Shown here: piece after piece, positions 51,490-62,511 of the stretch
Position numbering within the stretch: position 1 is the stretch's first letter
Layout of the letters: every line of letters starts with the position of its first letter
Origin: Pogonophryne albipinna
Lineage: Eukaryota; Chordata; Actinopteri; Perciformes; Artedidraconidae
Assembly (NCBI GenBank): GCA_028583405.1
Contig: CM053253.1
Location: 4,443,708 to 4,507,707, forward strand
Direction: 5' to 3'
Length of the DNA: 64,000 bases
Translations under genes and position numbers: made by a program
Notes under the pieces: model-generated
What the model was told of the DNA's origin: nothing
What the model saw: only the letters and a program-made list of their open reading frames with translations
Database searches by the model: none

Positions 51490-51735
51490 CTTCTGACAAC
51501 CCCTGCTGTCTATAATCTGCTGTTATATGGACTGTAATGATCAGTAAACATGCTGTCTGTTATCTGCTGTTATATGGACTGTGATTATCAGTAAACATGC
51601 TGTCTGTTATCTGTTGTTTTGGGCAGTGATGATCAGTAAACATGCTGTCTGTTATCTGTTGTTATGGGCAGTGATGATCAGTAAACATGCTGTCTGTTAT
51701 CTGTTGTTATGGGCAGTGATGATCAGCAATGTGTG
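51490..51735. repeat. 45-bp tandem repeat inside the hAT right end
   Basis: About five units containing ATCAGTAAACATGCTGTCTG and TTATCTGTTGTTATGGGCAG, spaced 45-47 bp. Confidence 0.9.
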
Positions 51736-52310
51736 TTTTGTGGTTGCAGTGAAAATAATAAATCACAGTTATTGCACTGTACATTATGCTTTTCATTCCT
51801 TACTAACATATTACTATTATCCATATTCTCAAATGCATAATGGTTTCAGGGAGGAAAGGAGCGTTTTTGGATTGTGGCTCTTGCAAAAATATTTTTTCGT
51901 CAATGTGGCTCCTGATTAGGACAAGGTTGAGTACCACTGCTCTAAGGTCTCTTTTCCCTGAGACTTGCAGGGTGGAGTCGCAGTGTCCAGTGTCCGCTTA
52001 CTCTTCTGTCTCGCAGCTGGAAGATGGAGACGCGCCAAAAACTAGGTTACTCATGTTTGCTGTAATGTTCGTGTTCTCCTCAGTGAGAGAGGATGGGAAA
52101 TGAGACGGTTTCTGCACAGCTGCTGTGAAAACACTCGATGTGTGCAGAGAAAACTGAATCAGCAGGGGAAGAATTATTCATTCAAACCTGATCTGAGTCT
52201 CTGACAGATCTGCAGGTGAGGATTGTGCTGATGCACTTCTCTCCAGGTGTATTTAAACAGGGCTGCACTAAGACATGTGATACCTTTATTAATGCTAAGG
52301 TCTTTTTTAA

Positions 52311-53213
52311 AGCCCGCGTCACACTGTCCCGAAATTGACACCAGATGGACACACGATAAAGGAAATGTTCAAATTCAGCTCTGATCGTCACAACATCGGG
52401 CCATTCGTGAGGGCATCTTAAGCCTTCGTATGACCGCCGGTGGAGTTTCTCAGGCTCCGGCAGCAACTTTGTGAGCGGCAACTTCGTAAGGCACTCGTGA
52501 GGGCATCTTGTCAAATCGTGTCATCTTTGTGTTATCATCGGTGCCATCGGGCATTCGCCCTCACTCTGATCGGAGCGAATGCCCGATGGCACCGATGATA
52601 AGAAGATGCCGTCACGATGGCTTTACGAAGTGCAAAATTGACACTCAAATTCAACACAAAAATGAACCTTCGCAAGGTCCATCGGCAATTGTTTGGCATG
52701 CCAAAGATTTTGCCCCCGCTCACGAAGTTGCTGCCGGAGCCTGAGAAACTCCACCGGCGGTCATACGAAGGCTTAAGATGCCCTCACGAATGGCCCGATG
52801 TTGTTACGATCAGAGCCGAATTTGAACATGTCCTTTATCGTGTTGTTTTATTGCACAACAAAATCATGTAAACATATTATGTAAATAACCCAATTTGTGT
52901 TCTGTGAAACTGAAAAGGATATAATTGGCGAGTTGACAGGAAGTTGTTGTTGCTATGGAAACAACATTACAGAGAAAACTTAATATCTTCTACATATAAA
53001 GACGGAGAAAGTAAAGAACAAAGTCTGAACATATCAGTACAGTATCATAGTACTTTAACATAATTGTTGTTGTTACTTTCGTTGCAGTTGTATGTCTTAC
53101 ATGTCATGTACATGTTGCCTTCGTGTGTGGTTCGGGGCCATCTTCGTGCGAAATTCACAATTCCATATTCGTGTGCCCATCGGGTGTCAATTTCGGGACA
53201 GTGTGACGCGGGC
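52311..53213. mobile_element. Foldback-like MITE with long inverted ends
   Basis: Ends AGCCCGCGTCACACTGTCCC and a near-perfect inverted copy, flanked by TTAA. A second inverted pair inside (about 52395-52480 with 52730-52815) contains GAGGGCATCTTAAGCCTTCG and CTCAGGCTCCGGCAGCAACT. A third, near 52545-52600, makes a central hairpin. No transposase. Confidence 0.85.
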
Positions 53214-53217
53214 TTAA

Positions 53218-54584
53218 GGGTGGTGCAGGAGCAAAACAATATTTGTATTAAATATAGGTTCTACCTTTAATTTCGCTTATAAGATAAGATGGACCTTGTT
53301 GGCTTTGTTTTAGTAAATACATTCATAGCCAAAGGCATTGTGATAAACTACAAACACAAGCAATAGAAGAAGGTAGATCAATTATTCCAAATGCTGTTTT
53401 TAGATTATAAATAAATACATAGGCATCTTAAAAATTATATAAGGAATTGTAAAAGCCTAAAAAGATACCTCAGATGTTTTTTGGCAGTATTTGTAAGATG
53501 ATTAGAAAAAGGAGAGAAACTGGACGATAACAAAGAACTGAAGCTCCTACAGAAGTCAATGTCTGCACATTTAATGCATTAGTTATTTGGCCTGAATAAA
53601 CTCAACATGTTCCAGTGTTTTACATTTGTTGAAATATAGTGAATACTTTTGTGTATTTACTTGTTTAGTCTAAGGGCATTAATTCTGTCTCTTACACTTT
53701 CCTATCTATTAAAACAAATATGGTTGTAAAACTGGCTTCACAACTTTCATGTTTCTTACACACTAAGGACCTTTTCTCCGGATACACAATCACTGGAAAG
53801 GGCCGGTTGTTAAACAGTGGGTACGCAAACTCTGAAAGTCATTATTTTTCTTATCCGAAATTGGATCCGTTTGCTTCAAAAACGTTTGGTAAATCAAGAA
53901 GAGACATTTGATTGAATCTACGTAATGATACCAAGCCAATAGGAACTCAGATAGCTCTGCTTTGATCAATTTCAATGTTTGAGATTATAAAACAGTGCAG
54001 ATGTCCGTGCACTTTTACCTCATATTCCCCTCAGGTTTATAACGAGATCTGTATCTTGTATCTGGATCAGTAGAAGACGTGTACGCTTGTGAAAAATCAT
54101 GCAAAACGCTGTTAAATGTGATCCATCCTACTTCTGGAGCTTCGCTGAATCTGATCTGGCTCGCGTATAAAGATGAAATCTCAAAATCTCAGAGGTGCAT
54201 GCTGCTGGAGCCGGACTCGACCCGGCAACAAGGGGAACACAACAAGCAACAATCAATGGGACGCCATATTTGAACACTGTCCAGTTATTACGCACCAAAA
54301 ACAGAGGATCTATCTGAATCTGTGCATGCAGGAAAGTCCAAACAGTGGATGAAAAAACCCTCATTGGTTATATACAGTCCATTGCACATACAGGTGGAAA
54401 ATGTTTGATCAAAAGTCAATGATCCTCTGAACATAACAAGAGGAGACATTAGAGTTAAAGCCTTTTGCACAAATTCATATTTATCATAATCCACAAAAAA
54501 TCGTTTCACACATTTTCCTTACATTGGGTTCAATGGGTTTATTATGTATCCCTTACTTTATGGCATGCTTTGTGTAGACGAAGC
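53218..54584. other. No gene seen
   Basis: Unique or AT-rich sequence. Open frames of 60-78 codons lack recognisable domains. Confidence 0.45.
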
Positions 54585-54589
54585 AAAAC

Positions 54590-55038
54590 TGTTGTGTCCC
54601 GTCAATTATGTTAAGTTTTGTCATGTTAGTTTAGTGTATGTTCCACTTCCTGTTTTAGTTTGTACTCACCTTGTCTCATTCCAGGTCCCTTTACTTCCTG
54701 CTCTGGTTCCTTTTCCCGCCATCGTCAGTGTCTGCCCCGCCCCTGATTGTTTCCACCTGTGCCCACTTACCTCATGTATATATTGTCCTGTCTCCCCTTG
54801 TTAGTTGTTGGTTCGTCTTGGTCATTGCTCCAAGAAGTAAGATCTAAGCCATTGTTTAATGAAAGTCAGTGTTTTGCCTTTTACCCTCCACGAGAGCGCT
54901 TTACGTTTTGTCAGTTTGTTATTTCCTCTAAAAGACTGATTTTGTTTTTTGCAAGTAAAGACTATTTTTTCTTCAAACCTTTTTGTCTCTGGGTCGTGCA
55001 TTTGAGTCCTCCAAGCTATTGAGTCAAGGTTCCTAACA
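54590..55038 (+). mobile_element. Solo LTR (Gypsy-like)
   Basis: Starts TGTTGTGTCCC, ends GTTCCTAACA, and is flanked by a 5-bp duplication AAAAC (54585-54589, 55039-55043). Contains a TATA-like GTATATATTG near 54776 and a pyrimidine-rich upstream region. No internal retroviral-type genes are present. Assignment to Gypsy is by general appearance only. Confidence 0.78.
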
Positions 55039-55445
55039 AAAACAGCTTATTTGTTGCGGTTTCCGATGATAACGTTAACATGAAAGGTTGCTCAAACAAC
55101 TCTAAAAGGGTTTTGATGATGAGAATAAACATAACACATCTAACCTGCTCCAAGATCTTTAATTGGGCAACGAGGACTGAAGTTTCATAGTCAGTGTAAA
55201 CGTAAACCTGGGGTTGTATTTATTTTAAACAAGCAATACTTTTAGACAAAACATATGGAATAGATGTGCGAAGGCTAAAGTTATGAGAAAGAAGTTTAAA
55301 TGAAACAAAAGATACAAGACAAGAATGAAGAAGTGAAAGTAGGAGATGAAATAATATGCAGAAGAGAGGGAGGAGGTTTGACTGGAATTCCCCTGTAGTT
55401 ACATACCAGGGCGGTAAATACTCCATACCTGACAGCTGCACTGTG

Positions 55446-55448
<3 letters not shown>

Positions 55449-55501
<53 letters not shown>
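55449..55501. repeat. (CA)n microsatellite
   Basis: About 26 CA units. Confidence 0.95.
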
Positions 55502-55611
55502 CCATACATCATATGAATAGTATGTGATTGTGTGTGAGTACGCTGAGCCCAGCCCATATGTGAGTCTGTTGTCATTGACTGGCTGCTAATGGCTAACAGA
55601 TGAGACTGTTA

Positions 55612-55634
55612 GCTGTGTGTGTGTGTGTGTGTGT
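55612..55634. repeat. Short (GT)n microsatellite
   Basis: About 11 GT units. Confidence 0.8.
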
Positions 55635-55735
55635 TTGTGTGAAGGGTGTGGACACTTTTCAGAGTATGATTAGCTCAGGGACCTCGAGCCAAGTGCTAAC
55701 ATTATGCAACATCTGAGCTGACCATCATATAGTGT

Positions 55736-55921
<186 letters not shown>

Positions 55922-56819
55922 TCCTTTTATCACCATCATCTGTTCCTGGATGTGTCTGCACTGCACATGCTCAGATGTTATGATGTCATTCGAACAGGAA
56001 GCTGTCCCCTCCTTGGAAACAAAGTCAAACGCTGACGACCGTCTCTGAACCTCGCCCAGTGTTCAGAGATCTGATGGTTCTGGTTTCACTGGGTTTCTCT
56101 GGGTCTTACTGGGTTCACTGGAGTTGTCACTGCTCTGATGGATGCTCAGCTGTGCTTACTGGTTATCATTATATTAGTTAAAGTGGTGTCTTTGGTTGAA
56201 CCGTTTCCTACAAAACTCAATTCCAATACAAACGGCTTCATCAATTATGTCTTACTGTTTTAAACACAATGTAAACTGAAAGCTGAACAACAAAAAACAC
56301 GACAAAACTGCTACTAAGATAGACAGAAACGAAGATAGAAAAATGTATAGAAACGTAGATAGATACGTATAGATAGACAGACACTGTACGTAGATACGTA
56401 GATTGACCAAACTACTAAGTATATTCATTAGACGAGTGTGCAAAGTAGTTGTTAGCAGGTCTTTGATGTAATTTAAAGGCTAGATAATTGATTGTATCTG
56501 TCGTGGCTTCCTTCCTTGTTTTTCCACCAAGCCACTAGACGCCTTAAACAGACAGTTCTAACTCGTTTCTTTCCTTAAATTACTCACAGTTTGAAGTGTT
56601 GCTTGGCCTCCGATGGTTTAGAAGATGTTGCGATGTGTTTGCTCAAAAATAAAATAACAAACTTTTGCACATGCAACAAAGAAAAATAGGCCTTTACAAT
56701 ATTCAAAAGAAATTGGCAAAACTCAAATAAAACAACACAACTTAGGTATTCTTTCTTGATAATGCTTATAACTTCACAACTTAAAGGGTACTTGTACGGT
56801 TTGTATGTACGGTTACGAG

Positions 56820-58315
56820 CAGTACTCAAGTTGTACAAAAAAATCAGGGGGGATGGTGGATTTTATCATATGGGGACATCATGTGTGCTGATAACCCGCC
56901 GAGGGTGGGAGACCAACCAGCATAAAGATCATTATTATACTCCTCAAACAACATGCATGTTATGGATGTTCAGATACTCCTTTCATTGCTCTTGACCAAG
57001 GCACCTCAGAATTAGAGTCGGTCCCCGGGTTGCCATGGCACCACTAACATTTAGGGTCAAATGCAGAGGACAATTAGTGCAAAATCTTTTTTTCACTTTA
57101 ATTTAAAGGGGGGGAGGGGATACAAAAATGTGGTTATAATGGAAGTCTATGGTACAAATCTTGTAGGTCCTTCCTTTATTATTCAGATGGATCAACTGAT
57201 TATACTAATAATAAAGTCAAAATAGTTTTTAGAATATTGAATTATAGTGTATTTTTTCAAAAAAGCAGTTACTGGTATACGATCAAAACTGGTATCTAAA
57301 GGGTTACATTTGTATCGTAATTAATTAAATCATTATGTAAATTCTTCATGAAAAATTTGAGGAATTTTTTTTTACAAATATTTATCCATCATCATTTTAT
57401 TGCAGTTCAAATACAAATATTTGATGTTAACATTCCCAATGTTACTTTTTTTAACAGGGCATTAAGTGCAAATTGAAATTGTTTACAAAATATGAAAATA
57501 TATTAAAAGATTATACAGATAATACAAAATAGGACCAATGTTGTCAATGGCTGCCGACTCCACTCTCCCCCATCTCATAGAAGTTTTCAAAGATTTTCAT
57601 AATCATGTTTTTTGGTCTCAAATTTTCTGGCTCTTGCTTTCGGATTGTTAGCTAAGCTTTGAAGCCAAGTCTTGACATATACCTCTGGTCTGAACTTGTT
57701 CAGTGGGGGCCAACACACTTGATGAAAAGCAAGGCTGACATGCTTTTTACCTCTAGGGAGCTTCTAGTTGTGGTTAAAATGTTCATCTGACTAAACCCAC
57801 GTTCACACTCAGCTGTGGAGATGACCAGAGTGTTCACTGCTTGAAGGAGGGGTTTCAGCTCTTCTGGTGCTGGTGGTATAATTTCATCAACAGTTTTGAG
57901 TCTTACCAGCTAGCTAACACGAGAGAAAAACGTAGCTAAACTCCAAACCAAGTTGTTATTGCTGCTTATGTCCATAGATTCCACCTTTGGTGACTAAAGT
58001 AATGAGTAATGACTAAGATTACTGACTCTTGACTTACCTGAAATGTTATTTTTAGTATTTTTAAATATGAAGTCACTCAGATCGCGTTGTCCTCCTGGTT
58101 GCTTGGCCATTGTGATGACCGTTACCTGCGCTTCTGGCATCGATTATTATTGTTGAAATAGCAGTAATACCAGTGCCACGTTCATTGATAAAATTACATA
58201 AGGGATGGAAAGGGGGAATGGCAGTTTTAGAAGGGGGATGATTTTGACCGTTTTTATATCAGGGGGGATGCCATCCCCCCTCATCCCCCCTCATCCCCCC
58301 TCAACTCGAGTACTG
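56820..58315 (-). mobile_element. Decayed hAT element
   Basis: Ends CAGTACTCAAGTTG and inverted CAGTACTCGAGTTG. Perfect 8-bp duplication GTTACGAG (56812-56819, 58316-58323). Keeps only the 3' end of a transposase gene on the minus strand. CATCCCCCCT repeats lie before the right end. Confidence 0.92.
57600..57885 (-). pseudogene. hAT transposase C-terminal (dimerisation) remnant
   Basis: The minus-strand translation reads ISTAECERGFSQMNILTT, then MSALLFIKCVG and FRPEVYVKTWLQSL. This is the standard C-terminal block of KIAA1586-like hAT transposases, including the glutamate of AECERGF. The frame breaks at a C run (57705-57709, G on the plus strand), where one base seems to be missing between IKCVG and PLNKFRP. 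The N-terminal finger and most of the catalytic core are absent. Confidence 0.8.
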
Positions 58316-58323
58316 GTTACGAG

Positions 58324-60490
58324 TACGATTGAGTACGGTTAAAAACTGTTCCTCGACGGCGTCTCTCAACAGGTTGCCCATCACTGTGGCGTTAGCACAG
58401 GCGCCGTGGGAATTGTAGTCCTTTATAGTGCGTTGACTACAGACGTCACAATTAGGTGGCCTTTCTTATCAAATCAAAATACTGGCTCTAACACTATCAT
58501 TACATTACATTGCATTTTATTTTTATCATTTGTTTCATGTTTGGAGAAACCTTTTTTTGTATCTTCTTCTGTTTAAATCATTTAATGTTAAAAAGTAGAA
58601 TTTGTGCTCATGGTTTCACACAGGACACTTGCTAATGTGTCTTTATTATTTTGCTACAAATGGGTTTAAATCGGCGTAACTATTAAGCCCACGGCGTTTA
58701 ATACAGATGGAGACAAAACGCCAGTATTTGACGCACTGGGAATTAGACCAAACTGGTTTTACGGACACTGAGCTTCAATAGTTTTACTGTTTTTTGTTCA
58801 CTGTCTACAGATCTTAGAGGAACCAGGAGAACATCTCTAAAGGAAAATGTTGGGAGAATACTGAATGTATCTTCCAATCTGAGAGTCCACATGATAACAA
58901 AGGTATCCCAACTGTAGCTGTGAACATGACAGGATGTCTGATTACCTAGAAGAGCATCAGGACTGTTTGAGGCATATGATAGCTATGTGATTAACATGAT
59001 GATTCAGCCTCTATGGAGATAGACATATGACAAGCATGCTCATTTCTGACGTGGAGCTAATCTGAAGTAAACATTGAATACTGCTTTCTATTCCTCCATC
59101 TTGTGACTGTGTAACTCCCTCTCTTGGATATCAGCATGTGAAGGACACTGTTCAGGAACTAGTTGATGCTCTGTATGTGATGACTACTTCCATTCTGGAG
59201 AGGATCAGAAACACATGGATCCTGAGATTGAAGCTCAAGCCGGGGACCAGTGAGATTTTTCTAACAGAAATATTTCAACAGTTTGCTTTGTGTCAATGGA
59301 CCAGGACTGAATGTCTCTTCATGTAACAATAACAGGATGTTAACCTCCAACATGGCGTCTCTGTAACCATCTGTGTCCAGTCAGAGTGGAGCCACATCAC
59401 AAACCCTGATCAAATTACGTTTATGATTATTATCAAAAGGTGCAGATGTTGGTGTTAAGCCCTTGAATCTCATTTCCTCCCTGGCATTGACATGAGGTCT
59501 GTATCAGAATAAGGATAAACGTGGATGCAGGATGCAGTTTTAATGCGATCCATCCTGGTTTAGGGTTTCTTCGTTCTGCAGGATCTGATTCACTTCAGTA
59601 CAAGACCTTAGACAGGGGTAAATACAGAGAGCAGTTTGGCCACATTATTTAGAAAGAGAAACCTTCAAGCCTTTCCTCTCCAAAGAAATAGCATTTTCTT
59701 ATAGAAACACTGCGACAAGGTGAAAGCTGAGGGTAATGTGACTTCTTACATTAAAATCTACTTCTTTCAGCAACAATAGCTGATTGATCAGAACTGTAGC
59801 TATCTTCAATTGCTGCTGCTAATTCCTGCATCACCTCCTCGGACAAATAATGTTTGTGTACAAGTTTGCATATGATAACATTGTGGCCAAAATTCCTTTA
59901 ACTCCTTTAAGTACCAGGTGTTAATGCAATGGCCTGTGATCAGTTATCATTATCTATATAAAGTATTCAGATACAGAACACAGCTTGAAACCACATCATT
60001 TCTATTTCTTATTGGGTTTTAAAAACAATCCAACAAACTATTGGTAATCTTTGTTGTTCTTTTTGAAGTGGATGGAGTTGACCTGCTATCTACTTCTACT
60101 TCACTATATACAGTATATCAGACGGCTTAAGTTACAAGTTACTCTACAGATTAGAGTACGGCAAAGTTTAGGTCAATTTGAAGTGTTGAAGTAAAATGAT
60201 TTACACTTTATGAAGATTTTACGTTTTCTTTTTTATAATTGTAATATATAAACTGTTACAGCGTTTCATCTTTTAACATAGAACAATTACATTCAGCTCT
60301 TTCTTCTACAGTGACCTTCCTGTGTCGCAGAGAAATGGAAACTGCCACATGGATGCACGCACGCTTGACATTTGAGAGTAAGTACCCCATAATAACTTAA
60401 AAAAGAAAAGTCAGCAGAATCCTGCAGATATTATTCTTCAGATATTCTGAATTTAAACCTAGCTCCTGTGACTGAACACTCTCTGGACTT
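58324..60490. other. No gene seen
   Basis: AT-rich sequence. The longest frame (59138-59326, 62 codons) has no recognisable domain. Confidence 0.45.
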
Positions 60491-61309
60491 AAAGGTCTCC
60501 TATCATGCTATTTTTAGGCATATATTCTGGGTCTCAGATATATACAAATTTATTAAAAAAATGTCTATGATGTGTTTTGCTCAAAATACCAAACAGATCA
60601 TGCATTTTAGAAATCCCTCATATCGCTCTATTTCAGCCCTGTTAGAGAAACGTTGATTCGGGGTCCTTAGCTTGAAAACAAGAAAAAAATAGGAGGCGGA
60701 GCTAATGCCTGCTCAGAATTACACGAGATACTCAGCTAAATTCTGCCGTGATTAAATGCCATATCATGTTCCAAACCACATCAAGGATTACTTCTGAAAC
60801 AGTATCGAGCTAAAATGCTTTTTCTCTCTCAGATTCAGTGGCGGACTGGCCATCGGGACGTTCGGGACGAATCCCGATGGTCCGGTACTAGCGGTATTTT
60901 TCTAGCGGTACCGAAGTGGGTCGGTCGAGAGTCCCGGGCTGATTTTTAGTCCCAGTTCGCCCCTGGTCAGATTTACCACAAGGTGAGTTCCTTTTTTTAT
61001 TTCCTGCTTTTTTACACATACAATCTCCAGTCCCGGTTAGCTCTGAGTGTTAGCGATGCTTGCTAATAGGCATTGTTTCTGATAGGGCCGTGGTCGTAAA
61101 GCCAGCCCACATTTCAGATATTACGTCATATCGGACGCAAATCTGGATCAGCTCAGTTGTTCCCCCGTTTTTAGAGATTTGGGTACGGAGGAAAAGAAAG
61201 AGGGTTTTATTTTCTGACGCTTGGTGAGTTCCCTGACACACCGGGGACACATGTTTATGTATAAAAGACATCAAAAAGTGCATTTTGCATGATAGGTTCC
61301 CTTTGAGGC
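60491..61309. mobile_element. Dispersed TIR-like element, copy without minisatellite expansion
   Basis: Ends AAAGGTCTCCTATCATGC and inverted AAAGGGAACCTATCATGC. Matches the flanks of the 37-bp minisatellite. At 61240-61276 it holds a single copy of that unit (CGGGGACACATGTTTATGTA...). A short hAT-like insert sits at 60836-60965. Confidence 0.75.
60836..60965. mobile_element. Short hAT-type MITE (130 bp)
   Basis: Ends CAGTGGCGGACTGG and inverted CAGGGGCGAACTGG. Flanks CTCAGATT / GTCAGATT agree at 7 of 8 positions. Confidence 0.75.
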
Positions 61310-61489
61310 GGAAGTTTATAGTAAATATAGCTAGAGTAGTGACATATATCCAGCTGGGAGGAGAGCAACATGACACTGGGACTCTAGACATCACCTCCCA
61401 AACCACAGTTCATTAAAAGAGACACAGAGAGAGGACGCTCCTCCTGTCTGTAGAAATAAATGATCGAACTGTAGAGATTAAAATATCTT

Positions 61490-61800
61490 ATTTACAGTTA
61501 GCTCAACACTTTTGGGAAAGACACTTTTTCTCGTTCTTTTTGAGACTGAGATATATATCAATCTAAAGTCTGTGTTAATGAAGAGCTGGAGTCAGGAGGG
61601 GTTAGCCTAGCTTAGCATCTTTATTTATTTATATAGCACATTTAAAACAACCTCAGTTGACCAAAGTGCTGTACAGGGAACAATTACGATATAAATAACA
61701 CAATAGCAGCATAAACACTTGAAACGTATGGACACAGCTAGCCTGGCTCTCTCCAAAGCACCTGCAGCTCCAAGGGTGTATTCTCATGTTTCAACTGGCT
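61490..61800. repeat. Dispersed fish repeat interrupted by an L2 tail
   Basis: GGTTAGCCTAGCTTAGCAT and, after about 110 bp, ACAGCTAGCCTGGCTCT are normally near each other in a common teleost repeat. Between them lies an antisense L2-like tail (TTTATTTATATAGCACATTT, AAAGTGCTGTACAGGGAACA). Confidence 0.6.
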
Positions 61801-62058
61801 TTAAACTCTCCTCAAGGAATTTGAAAGTATATTTCATTGGAGGTAAAAGCTCAGTGACCGTCATGTTGCTGCAGAGCTGCAGTAAATCCCCTCCGACTGA
61901 CTCACAGGAGGCTGAGCAGCAGATTGCATCAACACATGTTCAGAGAGCCAGGACCACAGGCTTTGTTTTAATAACACTTTCCAAAATCAAATGTTTGCAT
62001 AATGATGTGAACAAACTGAAGTGTGAAGTAGACCAAAACATGCAATAAGACACACAAG

Positions 62059-62503
62059 CATAAGCGGAGTTTGACATTTGTGCTTGGGGGGGGCAAACAT
62101 TTTTTACTAACGTCAGTACACAGTCCCAACTATTGCGTGGGGTGCTACGGATACAGTAGCAATGAAGCCAGCGTTCACCGCACTGAGTATGACTTTTCCA
62201 CATACGAACACAACTCGTCCCGTCATGCACGCACCATGCCCGCCGTACACACACACTCATATGGAAGGGGCGGTCTCTCCCCCCAACAACAGTGCATTAC
62301 ATAACTGTGCACATCTTATACTTATTTGATAACTGCTATATCCCTTGGTTACTTGAACACGCTAATATTATTAACCAGTGTCCTACCTTATTAAAATATT
62401 GATATACGAAATATTTGTATTGGAACAGTTTTCGACGTAGTAATGCTGTAACATATTTCAATCACTAGGGGTGGGCAATGCCCCCCCGCAAAATCCACCT
62501 ATG
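62059..62503. mobile_element. hAT-type MITE
   Basis: Ends CATAAGCGGAGTTTGAC and inverted CATAGGTGGATTTTGCG, each followed by a G run. Perfect 8-bp duplication CACACAAG (62051-62058, 62504-62511). Confidence 0.88.
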
Positions 62504-62511
62504 CACACAAG

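Larger units (their letters stand above)
49301..51939 (+). mobile_element. Apparently complete hAT transposon
   Basis: Ends CAGCGATACTCAACC and inverted CAGTGGTACTCAACC. Perfect 8-bp duplication CTCTAAGG (49293-49300, 51940-51947). One uninterrupted transposase frame fills most of the 2.64 kb. A 45-bp tandem repeat lies between the stop and the right end. Confidence 0.95.

Noticed and set aside
54128..54364. Possible tRNA-like segment near GGACTCGACCCGG
   Set aside because: No consistent cloverleaf or box A/B spacing could be drawn.
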